Assembly: GCA_021234155.1 (NCBI GenBank)
Contig: JAJEKV010000003.1
Coordinates: 23,281,569-23,345,568, forward strand
From: Isoetes taiwanensis
Lineage: Eukaryota; Streptophyta; Lycopodiopsida; Isoetales; Isoetaceae
Length of the DNA: 64,000 bases
Reading direction: 5' to 3'
Below the pieces are notes generated by a model. That model worked only from the letters and a program-made list of their open reading frames with translations, was not told the origin of the DNA and did no database searches. Positions 56,056 through 64,000 of the stretch are shown piece by piece; position 1 is the stretch's first letter, and each line of letters begins with the position of its first letter. The translations under genes and the position numbers were made by a program.

Positions 56056-56640
56056 TCATATGCATTGGTCAATTTCCCCATGAATATGCTTACTTTTTTG
56101 GCCATTCTTGGTGATAGTTATCTCGTGGGTGTCTTCCTCTTGGGAAGCATTGATCACCAATATAGGATGAAGTTGTTGTAATTCTTTCTCTGGCAGTTCA
56201 TCTTCATGGACAGCACCCTCGCTTAAATATTGCATCAGAGTGTTTCTGCAGAGCTGATCGGCCTCTTGGTTGAATTCCCTATTGACATGCACAATTTCCC
56301 AAGAAGTGAGTAGTGAAAGTTTCTCCAATACCTTGTTTCTAAGCATCTCCATGTCCTTATTTTTCGCTTGAAAGTTCCCTTGGACTTGTTGACAGACTAG
56401 AAGTGAATCACCAAAAATTGTCAAATGGGAAATATTCAAAGCTATGGCTTCACCAATTCCAGCTAGAAGGGCCTGGTACTCTGCAGCATTGGACGTAATA
56501 GATGAATGGATCCTGCCTATAGTAGCTATCACCTTAAAGTTAGTATCCTTGAGAATAGCACTGCCGTGACCACATTCAATCTTCTAGAGATTCCTCCATC
56601 AAACCATAAATAAGCTCTAGAAAGGACTGGTTCTTGGCTG
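56056..56640 (-). CDS. Gypsy extra RNase H domain upstream of RT (block copy 3)
   Basis: Two adjacent frames. The first ends AYLWFDGGISRRL (56620-56585). The second starts at 56532 and contains SNAAEYQALLAGIGEAIALN near residues 13-32, LTIFGDSLLVCQQVQGNFQA near residues 35-54 and VNREFNQEADQLCRN near residues 80-94. The four acidic residues D-E-D-D of an RNase H of the plant RVT_3 type are all present. The domain is followed by the RT-proximal MADVFAWDYSELTG linker. A single frame change near 56565 separates the two parts. Plant Tat elements normally carry such a second RNase H after RT, not before it. Confidence 0.85.
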
Positions 56641-56775
56641 GTCTGTTCAAGAATAAGAGATGAATAATGAGCGGCTATATGATGAGGCATTAGAGAATAG
56701 CACCCTAAACTTTCTGGTACCAAAATTTCCTCTATCAGATTTATTTGTGGGCTGGCAGATAAGTTTCCATCCTTA

Positions 56776-58545
56776 TTATAAAGGGTAGCAGTGGTCTGAC
56801 CGTCTGAAATAGTACATATTCCTTGTTTCCAGATTGGCCGCATCAACAGTCTTCATCCATCTTCTTCCTAGCAAGAGGTCGTAGACTTCATCCTCGTCTT
56901 CTTGAGCAAAAGCTATAACCACAAAATCAGTAGAGACAACAATATTTTCAATTGAGACTTGCAGACCAGTGATGAGCCCCATTGGGCGAACCTTTTGATT
57001 AGAAAAACTCTTCAACATGAGGGGAGTGGGTTTATTTATCTGCAGCTTAAGCCTTTTGAGAACATGATAAGGCATTACGTTCAATCCAGACCCACTGTCT
57101 AAGATAACATTAGAAAGAGAAGAACTATTTATGGTAGCTTCACAAAAGAATATGCCAGGGTCATCGTCTGTTTGTGGCAGCACCAAATGACTACTAGCAT
57201 CTTCATGTGGTAGCATATCCCTCAACACCTTTTCCCTAAACCGGGGTGCAATCCGAAGAAGTGTAAGCAGATCAATAGATATTTTAGAGTTTTTTAGCAG
57301 AATATCAAGATCATCCATCTCCTTGGGCAGAAATTTTTTGCTAGGAGGAAGCGGAATGTACGGTTCAGAAGGTTCAGCAGGTACCTGTGTATCCGTTGGT
57401 GATACTATAGTTTTTCTTCTAGTCTGGACAGCCAACACTTCCTCCGTTGTATCATCTGCTTGTACCTCTATAAACCGAATAGAACTGCTAGAGGCCTGCT
57501 TCTCTGCTTCTTGTTTAGCAAAATACTCCTTGACACTACATTTAAGGTCAGTGTGACCAATCTGTTTACAAAAGGAACATTGAGGACACTCTCGTCCATA
57601 ATGTCCCCTTTTAGCACATTTTGGGCAAGGTCTTAGAAAGCATGTATTGTCTGAATGATTAGTTCTTTGACAAATAGTGCATGCGGCATTAGCAGTATTA
57701 GTATTTGTTGGCAAGACATTCTGACCTTTAAGAACTTCTGCAAGTTGTTTCGACACGTCCAACAGGGTTTCTGTAACTTTAGTTATTTCTGCCCTCACTT
57801 CATCTTCAAATCTAACCCTTTTCTCTTTAGAAACTGCATAGACTGGTTGAGCAAAAGGTTCTTGTTCCCAATCTGGATAGAAAGTCTCCTGAGGGTATGA
57901 AGGATGGTCTTCTTCTGGCAGCGAGATAATATTTTTTGCAATAGAGATGGCCTTGGCAAATGCCTTATGAATTGAATCTAATTCTCCTGTATCCTCATGT
58001 TTCAACAATTTCCTATAGATCTTGAACTGGGGTTTCAGTCCTAAGATGAAGTAATGAACTAGATGTGCAGTAGGATGTTCTAATTGAGCCTGCTGGCATT
58101 TCAAGAGGTAGGCATTAAATCGCTCTACATAAGTGGGACACTTTTCTCTCTTTTTTAATACTAAAGAGAGGCAATTCATCAATAAGATTACCACAAGTTG
58201 TAGGAACACCAAACCTTTCTATAAAGTTCTGGACCATTGTTTTCCATGAGGAGACGTTGCAGCTTCTCATGTACTTAAACCACATATTTGGTTCCTTCCC
58301 TTTCATGTTTTTTTCAAAAACCGAGATGATGTCACCTCTCTTTCTCCCATGCTCTGCGTAATATTCCTCAAAGACCTGCAAAAATTTCTCATGGATTCTT
58401 AGTAGCATCAAACATAAATTTGGGAAAATGGCATGTTAACTTCAATGTGACAAGGAAATGGCGGATAATTTTGGGAATGGGTTGGCACATGAGTCTCCTG
58501 TTCAGAACCAATTTCACCATTCTCAGTAGCTCTTCGTGGAGCCAT
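56776..58545 (-). CDS. Gypsy Gag-protease, block copy 3
   Basis: The start ATG is at 58545. Small changes near 58400 and 58140 shift the frame in capsid, after which a 478-codon frame (58212-56776) is open. Near residues 176-229 it has three CCHC knuckles (CTICQRTNHSDNTC, CPKCAKRGHYGREC, CSFCKQIGHTDLKC). A proline-rich linker with PYIPLPPSKKFLPKEMDD comes next. A retropepsin-like domain follows with NVILDSGSGLNVMP (catalytic DSG) near residues 367-380 and VYDLLLGRRWM near residues 443-453. Gag and protease share one frame. The domain identity is firm; the frameshifts in capsid are probably minor. Confidence 0.92.
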
Positions 58546-58571
58546 AGAGTTTCAATACCAGGTATGCTTTA

Positions 58572-58588
58572 TCCCGGTAGGACCTCCA
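58572..58588 (-). promoter_or_regulatory. Candidate primer-binding site, gypsy (block copy 3)
   Basis: Minus strand TGGAGGTCCTACCGGGA, five bases inside the 5' LTR, identical to the site in copy 2. The primer tRNA is not identified. Confidence 0.45.
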
Positions 58589-58593
58589 ACAGA

Positions 58594-59466
58594 TGTTAGC
58601 CTAAAACCTGGCTCTGGCCAACATTCAGAAGGAAGATATGGTGAGAACCTCCAGATCTAATTAGAGGGAAGATCAACCCCAAACTATAAGGAAATAAAGT
58701 CTAAGAACTTAGAACATAAAAGATACAATCTTGCTATCAAACAGTAAACGTTTTTCTTACAATAGATTAATTTTTCTTTTGCTTTTCTTGAAGGAAATAC
58801 AGCAGAACAATGATTTTTAGAAGAATGCAAAAATAGGTCTTGCTTGATTCAGGAAAATAAATACACGAAATTCAGCAGAACAAAGATTTTAAGGAGAATA
58901 CACAATAGGTCCTTGCTTGATTCCGGAAACAAATACTCCTAAGAGCAGCTTGAATCAGCCATAGTCATGAGCTTACTGGAAACCGAACATTGGAATTTCA
59001 CAATCAGAATATATTCTTGGTTTTGAATTCGGCGAATGCACACATATATCATATGCTGTTACCCGCAGAGAGCAAAATCGGCTTCCTCTTCTCTTTAAAC
59101 ATCTTCTGGATCCCGCCAAGAAATGGTTAGATCCATACCTGTGCATGATATCGGCAGATTTGGAGCAGAACTTCATGATAACAGTTCGTTGGAGCTTCTT
59201 CGAGTTCGTCCAAAAAGGGTAAACAGGTCGTTTAGGGTTTTCTTGAGATAACATGCCAAAAAAATATCTTAAAGGTTGAAAGTAATAACATTATTTTTTG
59301 TTGATGTAGAAACAACCATATGCGTATCTGCAAACTTCTCCCTGCAACTCAGAAGATACCCTCTTGAAGTAGAAGTCCTGAGAAATCTATTGTAGCCCAT
59401 ATTTTGCTTCAGCACCAAAACGTGTAAAAATGGCGAAAAATGATGTTGCCTCTAGGGGAGGCAACA
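58594..59466 (-). repeat. Gypsy 5' LTR (right), block copy 3
   Basis: 873 bp, TGTTAGCC...GGCAACA, followed by the GGAGG duplication at 59467-59471. It lacks a ~37-bp piece (catagcataacacattttgg and what follows) present in the left LTRs. The same absence is seen in the copy 2 right LTR, so the two LTRs already differed before the block was duplicated. Confidence 0.93.
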
Positions 59467-59471
59467 GGAGG

Positions 59472-60070
59472 CAGTGAGGCACTGATCAAAACTTCGTAGG
59501 TGAGGAGTAGTGGATGTGGATAATCGTAGGAACCCGGGAAGACTCCATTGAGCTGCTGGTATTGATGGCCAGTTTAAATTTCACATTCAATGCGGGCAAC
59601 TAGGCTGTCGCAAGGGGGAACGCAGGCGGGAAGGGAACGCCGCATGCGTCTGCACTGCGGCGTTCCAGGCACAAAATCCAAAGCCTTACCATTTTAAAAA
59701 AGAAGATGTTGTGCATAATGAGAAATTTCTTATTTGTCCCTAAGCTTAGCTGTCAATATGTTAACCACTACTACATTTTATGATGATAAGGATGTGCTGC
59801 AAACCTCTGTCTATCGAAAAGAGTAACCCCATAAAACCACCCAATTGGCACCAACGAGTAAAGTCTCCCTGTGCTCCAGGACTCCATAATAGCAGCAAAG
59901 AGTATTCTAAACTATCAGCAGGTATAGAGACTGCATTTTTACATGCTAGTTCTTATCAATTCAAGGTTGAAGTCCTCAATGAAACGTGGCATAAGCTGTG
60001 AATCATACTAGTAGAATGCGACACCATGCAAGACTTGTTTAGAAATGGGAACATGCAAGACCATTAATTA
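59472..60070. other. Right flank of block copy 3
   Basis: Host DNA matching 28255-28850. It includes a GC-rich stretch with a perfect 11-bp hairpin (59634-59666) and a segment (59735-60010) related to 41410-41590. A minus-strand MESSR frame near 59540 might be a 5' exon of the kelch gene; support is weak. Confidence 0.5.
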
Positions 60071-61018
60071 TCTATATATAGTAATAAAAGCAAAATGTAG
60101 TTTGTGCAGAGCATCTCGGCCGTCAATTTGTTTTCCCACAGCTTTCATTTTGGACCGTCAGATAGGTAGTTATTATTTTGAGCCCAGCCAAATGCGATGC
60201 CGGATCATTTTTACTTTATTTTTACTTTGTAGCATGAGCTCTTTGCGGCTTGCTTCTCCTATTTGTCGCCTCCATTTTCATATCAAATCTGACTCATTTT
60301 ACGCTTCTGCGATTTACGCTTCTGCAGGTGCATTGCAAACCTATTATGATAGGTGGTAGGTCGACCTTTAATTGTTTGTGGTTCTTGAAATTCTGGCTAT
60401 GGAGCAGTGCCTTTTTTTTTCGATTTTTCTTAAACTTTTAGTCTGTGATATTTCACCATTTTATCAACTGTGGCGAAAAGATTTGAGCGATGGAACATGG
60501 TGCAATTAGATAAGATTTTATTGGGCTTAGGATTGCTTTGTGATCATTGTATTGAAAGCCTAAACTGAGCATTTTATGAGCATTTTATATGCAGGCATCT
60601 TTCTTCAAGATGAAAGCGGATCTCGCATCTTTCTTGAAATGTGGTTGTAAAGGCATCTATTACTTCGTGTGGGAACCCAAATGCACTTCTCTTTGTGCCG
60701 GAAACACAAATGGCCACTAATAATACAGATAAGCCCTGTACTTGTGACATTCTTAAGCGTAGATGCTATACGTTTCAAGCTAGAAGGAGACTCCTGGATC
60801 ATAAAGAGTTGAAGAACATTGATTTTAATTGTCTTTAGTAGACACTACTACATTCTTCCATTCTTTCCAGGATTTTAATGCCAATCAGGGAGATGTTCTC
60901 CTGGATTTTTTTTGTTTTTGTTTTTTTGAGTCTCTCTACATGCCCCTTAAATGTATGAAGTATGGTAGACTTATCAATTCAAGCCTTTTTGACATACATT
61001 GGTTATTGTATCACTCAG

Positions 61019-61600
61019 GTAAAGGAGCTGGCCAGCAGGACAGGAATGGACTTTAGCCAGCAGGTTAAAGAGCTTGAAGAGAAATATGATCAAGTATGTT
61101 TACACTGTAAATCCTACAATAGTGCACAGGTTAAAGTAAACTTACCATGTCTGTTTTTTTTTAGATGAGACGTGATCTATACTCACAGCTAACGTCTGTG
61201 CAAAGGCTACACTTGGCTCGCCATCCTAATTGCCCTACCTTTATGGACCATGTCCTCAATATGACTGATAAGGTATGCATTGTTTCCCTTTGAATCAGCT
61301 CTTATTATAATGTGCCCCATGTTGGCTCAACTCTGCACACACCACCAGTGGCTAGAATTACATGGAGATAGGGCAGGATATGATGACCCAGCTATGGTCA
61401 CAGGGATCGGAATGATGGATGGCATGAGTTTCATGTTTATTGGGCAGCAAAAGGGTATTTGATTGCTTATCTATATTGTTTAACATGTCTTGAGATCCAT
61501 TTGTATTTTGAAGGTATCGCAAGGCATTGAGAATGATGAGGCATGCTGAGCAGCATGGATTTCCTATCCTTACATTTGTTGATACTCCTGGTGCATACAG
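61019..61600 (+). pseudogene. Plastid acetyl-CoA carboxylase carboxyltransferase alpha, gene fragment
   Basis: Four exons with GT-AG borders: 61019-61093 (VKELASRTGMDFSQQVKELE), 61165-61272 (SVQRLHLARHPNCPTFMDHV), 61349-61454 ([20 protein letters not shown] ... GQQKG) and 61514-61600 ([20 protein letters not shown] ... DTPGAY). This subunit transfers the carboxyl group from biotin to acetyl-CoA in plastid fatty acid synthesis. The microexon that should join GQQKG to GYRKAL (about 55 nt) is missing; the intron between the last two exons is only 59 bp, and the splice phases do not match (1 against 2). The N-terminal transit peptide region and everything after DTPGAY are absent. This is a captured or truncated piece. 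Confidence 0.9.
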
Positions 61601-61767
61601 GTACAGTACATATGGTTTTTATTATTGGTCATACTTGAGAATAGTATTTTTTTTTTTTACCCCAGAACTTTGAATGCCGGAATGACATGAAATTTTGCGT
61701 GTTCCTTTTGAAGTATGGCTCAACAGGATAAAGACCTTATGCAATAAGGGCTTGCCAATGCTTCCAG

Positions 61768-61839
61768 TGCAATGGCAAGCACATTTCGTTTTGTGGAATG
61801 CAGTGCAATGGCAAGAACAGTTCGTTTTGTGGAATGCAG
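61768..61839. repeat. 36-bp tandem duplication
   Basis: Two units of tgcaatggcaag(c/a)aca(t/g)ttcg followed by ttttgtggaatgcag, at 61768 and 61804, differing at two positions. Confidence 0.9.
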
Positions 61840-61862
61840 TCGTTTATGTTTGAGATTGGTGG

Positions 61863-62490
61863 AGGCCTCACACACTAATAACGACTGGAGGAGCATCAAC
61901 AAGGTTGTTGTTATCCCTTCGAAAGGATTCATGTTTCTCAGATCTTCAGAACATCTGCAGGAAAGTTTGTTGCTAAGGTATAGCCACGACTTCTTGCATT
62001 TTCCCCTCCATATCAGATCTGTGCATGGCAAACATTGAAGTTTGTGCTTTACATGATTCTATTTGTATCTACTTAATCTAGCTAGCAGCTTGTGCTTCTT
62101 GATCTTGGTTGTTTAAAACTTTTGCTCCAAGCCTGCTCTGGTCATTTTTGCTCTTGCTAGAGGCTTGTAGACATAACATAGGTGCAAGGCCTCACACACT
62201 AATAACGACTGGAGGAGCATCAGCAAGGTTGTTGTTATCCCTTCGAATCTTTGGTGGAACATAGGGATTCATGTTTCTCAGATCTTCAGAACATCTTCTG
62301 CAAGAAAGTTTCTTGCTAAGGTATAGCCACGACTTCTTGCATTTTCCCCTCCATATCAGATCTGTGCGGCAAACATTGAAGTTTGTGCTTTTGCTACATG
62401 ATTCTATTTGTATCTACTTAATCTAGCTAGCAGCTTGTGCTTCCTGATCTTGGTTGTTTAAAACTTTTGCTTCAAGCCTGCTCTGGTCAT
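61863..62490. repeat. ~285-bp direct duplication inside the Helitron-like region
   Basis: 61863-62146 and 62187-62490 are nearly identical and in the same orientation (aggcctcacacactaataac ... gcctgctctggtcat). The second unit has an extra ~17 bp (tctttggtggaacatag) near 62250. No recognised protein in either. Confidence 0.92.
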
Positions 62491-62497
62491 ATTATTT

Positions 62498-62704
62498 TTG
62501 CAAAAAATAATGCCATGGGTGCTCATGTTTTTGGAAAAGGATGTCCTGAAGACAAGTTCAGAACATGTGGTTCTACCAAGGAACATTGATGACCAATTTG
62601 GAGATGTAAATGTGGTATTTCCTAGCAATTCAATTGCAAAAGATGAGATGTTGATATTCAAATACATCGATCACTTTGAGCTTGCCTTGAGACTTCCTTG
62701 GTGA
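62498..62704 (+). CDS. Unrecognised exon-like ORF
   Basis: The 68-codon open frame includes VVLPRNIDDQFGDVNVVFPS and DEMLIFKYIDHFELALRLPW. It has good codon-like composition and sits among captured gene fragments. It may be an exon of a third gene; I do not recognise the family. Confidence 0.3.
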   Translation: MQKIMPWVLMFLEKDVLKTSSEHVVLPRNIDDQFGDVNVVFPSNSIAKDEMLIFKYIDHFELALRLPW

Positions 62705-63048
62705 GCTATATAGTGATGATAAAGGCGAACATTGGCAGATTTCTTTACATGCAGCCACGAAGCTTGTGCAGCTATCCTTTGGAGGACGACTAATGATTCA
62801 CCACCTCAGATTAGAGCATGTTAATAAACGGCCGTGGAGTATGGCAATTTTCGTTTTGATGCAATTTTTCGTAAGTAGATACCTTCTTTGAAGTGCCATC
62901 TGCCCACAAGAAATGCGTATTTAACCAGGAAGATATAAGCTTGGAGACACTGCAAAATACTCTCTGAACGTTCTATAAAGAACCCACTTTTGATATGAAT
63001 AATGGCTTTTGTTCAGATTTGTAGACCAACTATGTTGTTGTTCATGCA

Positions 63049-63170
63049 GCTTATTGTTACACATAATATCGACTCTGTACTAAAATTATCTCGTACATAT
63101 TCTATAATAGAAGATAAGCAAGATTTATTCAGCTGTTCTACAGATGAACTACGCAGACTGATAATGTGAG
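63049..63170 (+). other. Unrecognised exon-like segment
   Basis: After a TTCATGCAG acceptor the plus strand is open for about 40 codons (LIVTHNIDSVLKLSRTYSII, then EDKQDLFSCSTDELRRLIM) before TGA. It may be another captured exon. No family recognised. Confidence 0.25.
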
Positions 63171-63433
63171 GTCATTTTTGTGGTAAAAATTCATTCTTGG
63201 TACTTCTCTCCTTGCATTATTATTGTTCTTTATTTCTGATACCCCTCTTGATCTGTTCCAATTCTACTACCACAATTATTTCCCTAATGCTTGGGGGATG
63301 TTGCAAAGCATAATCGGAATAGGACTGCTGCTAAGATGGCGAATAAATTCTGCTTTGTAGCATTTTAAAAGTACAACATTTTGATTCTTGTCCACCTACT
63401 CTATACTTATAAAACTATTGACTTGTTTTATAG

Positions 63434-63780
63434 GATGCACAACAGGAGATGAGCCCAACAGATAGGCAAAATGTTGTATTAAGGACTGTGATGCTTGGAG
63501 GAAAGACTCTTGCCACATATGCAGGTGAAGGTGGCAAGAGATGTTAGATGTCGGTACCAAAATATGATCCTTTCTGTGGTATCTTCTGGAGTTTACATGT
63601 GAATGTTTGTTGTGAAGGTTATTTTCATACCGAACTACAATGTGGCTATTTTTATCTCATTGCCAGTAGAACAAGCAACATGAAATTTGTGTTGATGGTA
63701 GTTGGATCATTGGAACTCGTGATGGTGCAAATGTTGAGTTGAAATATGGAAAGAAGAAGGGAAAGAGAACTTATTGTTCC
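63434..63780 (+). pseudogene. Alpha-glucan (starch) phosphorylase fragment
   Basis: After a TTTTATAG acceptor, 63434-63525 reads DAQQEMSPTDRQ then VVLRTVMLGGKTLATYA, the conserved GGKAFATY region. VIFIPNYNV follows at 63618-63644. Then comes ASRTSNMKF (63662-63688), the motif whose lysine carries pyridoxal phosphate in this family, and WIIGTRDGANVEL (63703-63741). The last three lie in three different frames, and about 20 residues between IFIPNYNV and ASxTSNMKF are missing. The enzyme releases glucose-1-phosphate from alpha-glucans. This piece cannot code for it. It probably represents a decayed capture. Confidence 0.85.
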
Positions 63781-64000
63781 AAACTTGAGGCAAGCTCATT
63801 CATTATTTTTCGATTAAATTAAAACAGTCCGTCCACGATCTATGCTTTGAAGAGTTGAAGAAGTAAAGTCCTTGGAGACTTTGATCACGAACCTCTATTT
63901 TCTAGCTTAGAAGGAAACATTGGGTTCGGAAAGGGTGGTAATTTCTTGGTAGGATGTTTATTCCCAAATTACCTTATGTGCAGGCGAACATGGATGAAAC

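Larger units (their letters stand above)
50220..59466 (-). mobile_element. Ty3/gypsy (Tat-like) LTR retrotransposon in block copy 3
   Basis: The same insertion as in copy 2, with identical target duplication and flanks. Length about 9.2 kb including a 1,076-bp secondary insertion at 52067-53142. Coding order on the minus strand: gag (58545 onward), protease (DSG near 57098), RNase H (56630-56210), RT (about 55960-55360), RNase H (55061-54825), integrase (54580-53350). Gag through RNase H are nearly free of breaks; RT and integrase have many. Confidence 0.93.
38998..60070. repeat. Duplicated block, copy 3 (full)
   Basis: Collinear with copy 2. Its right boundary is sharp: up to ccattaatta at 60061-60070 it matches copy 2 (ending 28850), then the sequences are unrelated. 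Its left boundary coincides with the N gap edge of copy 2, so the true left end is unknown. The gypsy part from 56100 to 59470 is cleaner than in copy 2, while the 53400-55900 part is worse. Confidence 0.93.
60071..64000 (+). mobile_element. Probable Helitron with captured gene fragments (3' end outside window)
   Basis: The element starts TCTATATATAGTAATAAAAG, which has the 5' TC and A/T-rich start typical of plant Helitrons. The other block gives the empty site: ccattaatta followed by tatagtgat (28842-28860), so the insertion lies exactly between A and T, as Helitrons require. Inside are plus-strand exon fragments of a carboxyltransferase alpha gene (61019-61600) and an alpha-glucan phosphorylase gene (63434-63780), plus unrecognised exon-like pieces. 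No Rep-helicase is visible, so it would be non-autonomous. The CTRR end and hairpin lie beyond 64000 or are not recognisable. Confidence 0.62.

Overview
The window looks like nuclear DNA of a land plant. The reasons are GT-AG introns, exons of a plastid-type acetyl-CoA carboxylase carboxyltransferase alpha subunit, an alpha-glucan phosphorylase remnant, Ty1/copia and Tat-like Ty3/gypsy retrotransposons, L1-like LINEs and a probable Helitron. I cannot name the lineage. There is no sign of a bacterial, organellar or viral genome. No tRNA, rRNA or CRISPR was seen. Almost everything is transposable element or broken gene, so most long open frames are incidental.

Layout. The window is dominated by a block of about 21 kb that occurs two and a quarter times in the same orientation. 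Copy 1 is partial (1-5780) and ends at a 13-base N gap (5781-5793). Copy 2 spans 5794-28850 and copy 3 spans 38998-60070. A spacer of about 10 kb (28851-38997) separates copies 2 and 3. Each full block holds, left to right: (a) a 3.5 kb segment with an unrecognised, frame-broken ORF; (b) a minus-strand Ty1/copia remnant (GAG-pre-integrase, integrase, RT, RNase H) without gag; (c) a minus-strand, intron-containing kelch-repeat host gene; (d) a complete minus-strand Ty3/gypsy element with LTRs and a 5-bp GGAGG target duplication, inserted upstream of the kelch exons; (e) a short right flank. Three indels explain nearly all the length difference between the full blocks: a LINE in a kelch exon (copy 2 only), a ~0.96 kb tandem duplication in copia (copy 2 only) and a 1,076-bp insertion in the gypsy 3' region (copy 3 only).

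The spacer holds a 5'-truncated L1-like LINE (plus strand, poly(A) tail), a second LINE family (minus strand, endonuclease plus RT, pentanucleotide tail), a broken ankyrin/PGG-domain gene and several degenerate tandem repeats.

At 60071 homology with the other block stops exactly between A and T, and a Helitron-like 5' terminus begins. From there to the window end lie plus-strand fragments of at least two unrelated carbohydrate/lipid metabolism genes, as in a gene-capturing Helitron whose 3' end is outside the window.

Two features deserve most attention. The gypsy element carries a plant-type RNase H domain upstream of its RT, in addition to the normal RNase H after RT. The block copies also differ from one another mainly at CAG/CTG trinucleotides, often by small indels, in patches. 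That pattern suggests consensus errors at CHG-methylated cytosines rather than biological mutation, so many frameshifts here should be treated with caution.
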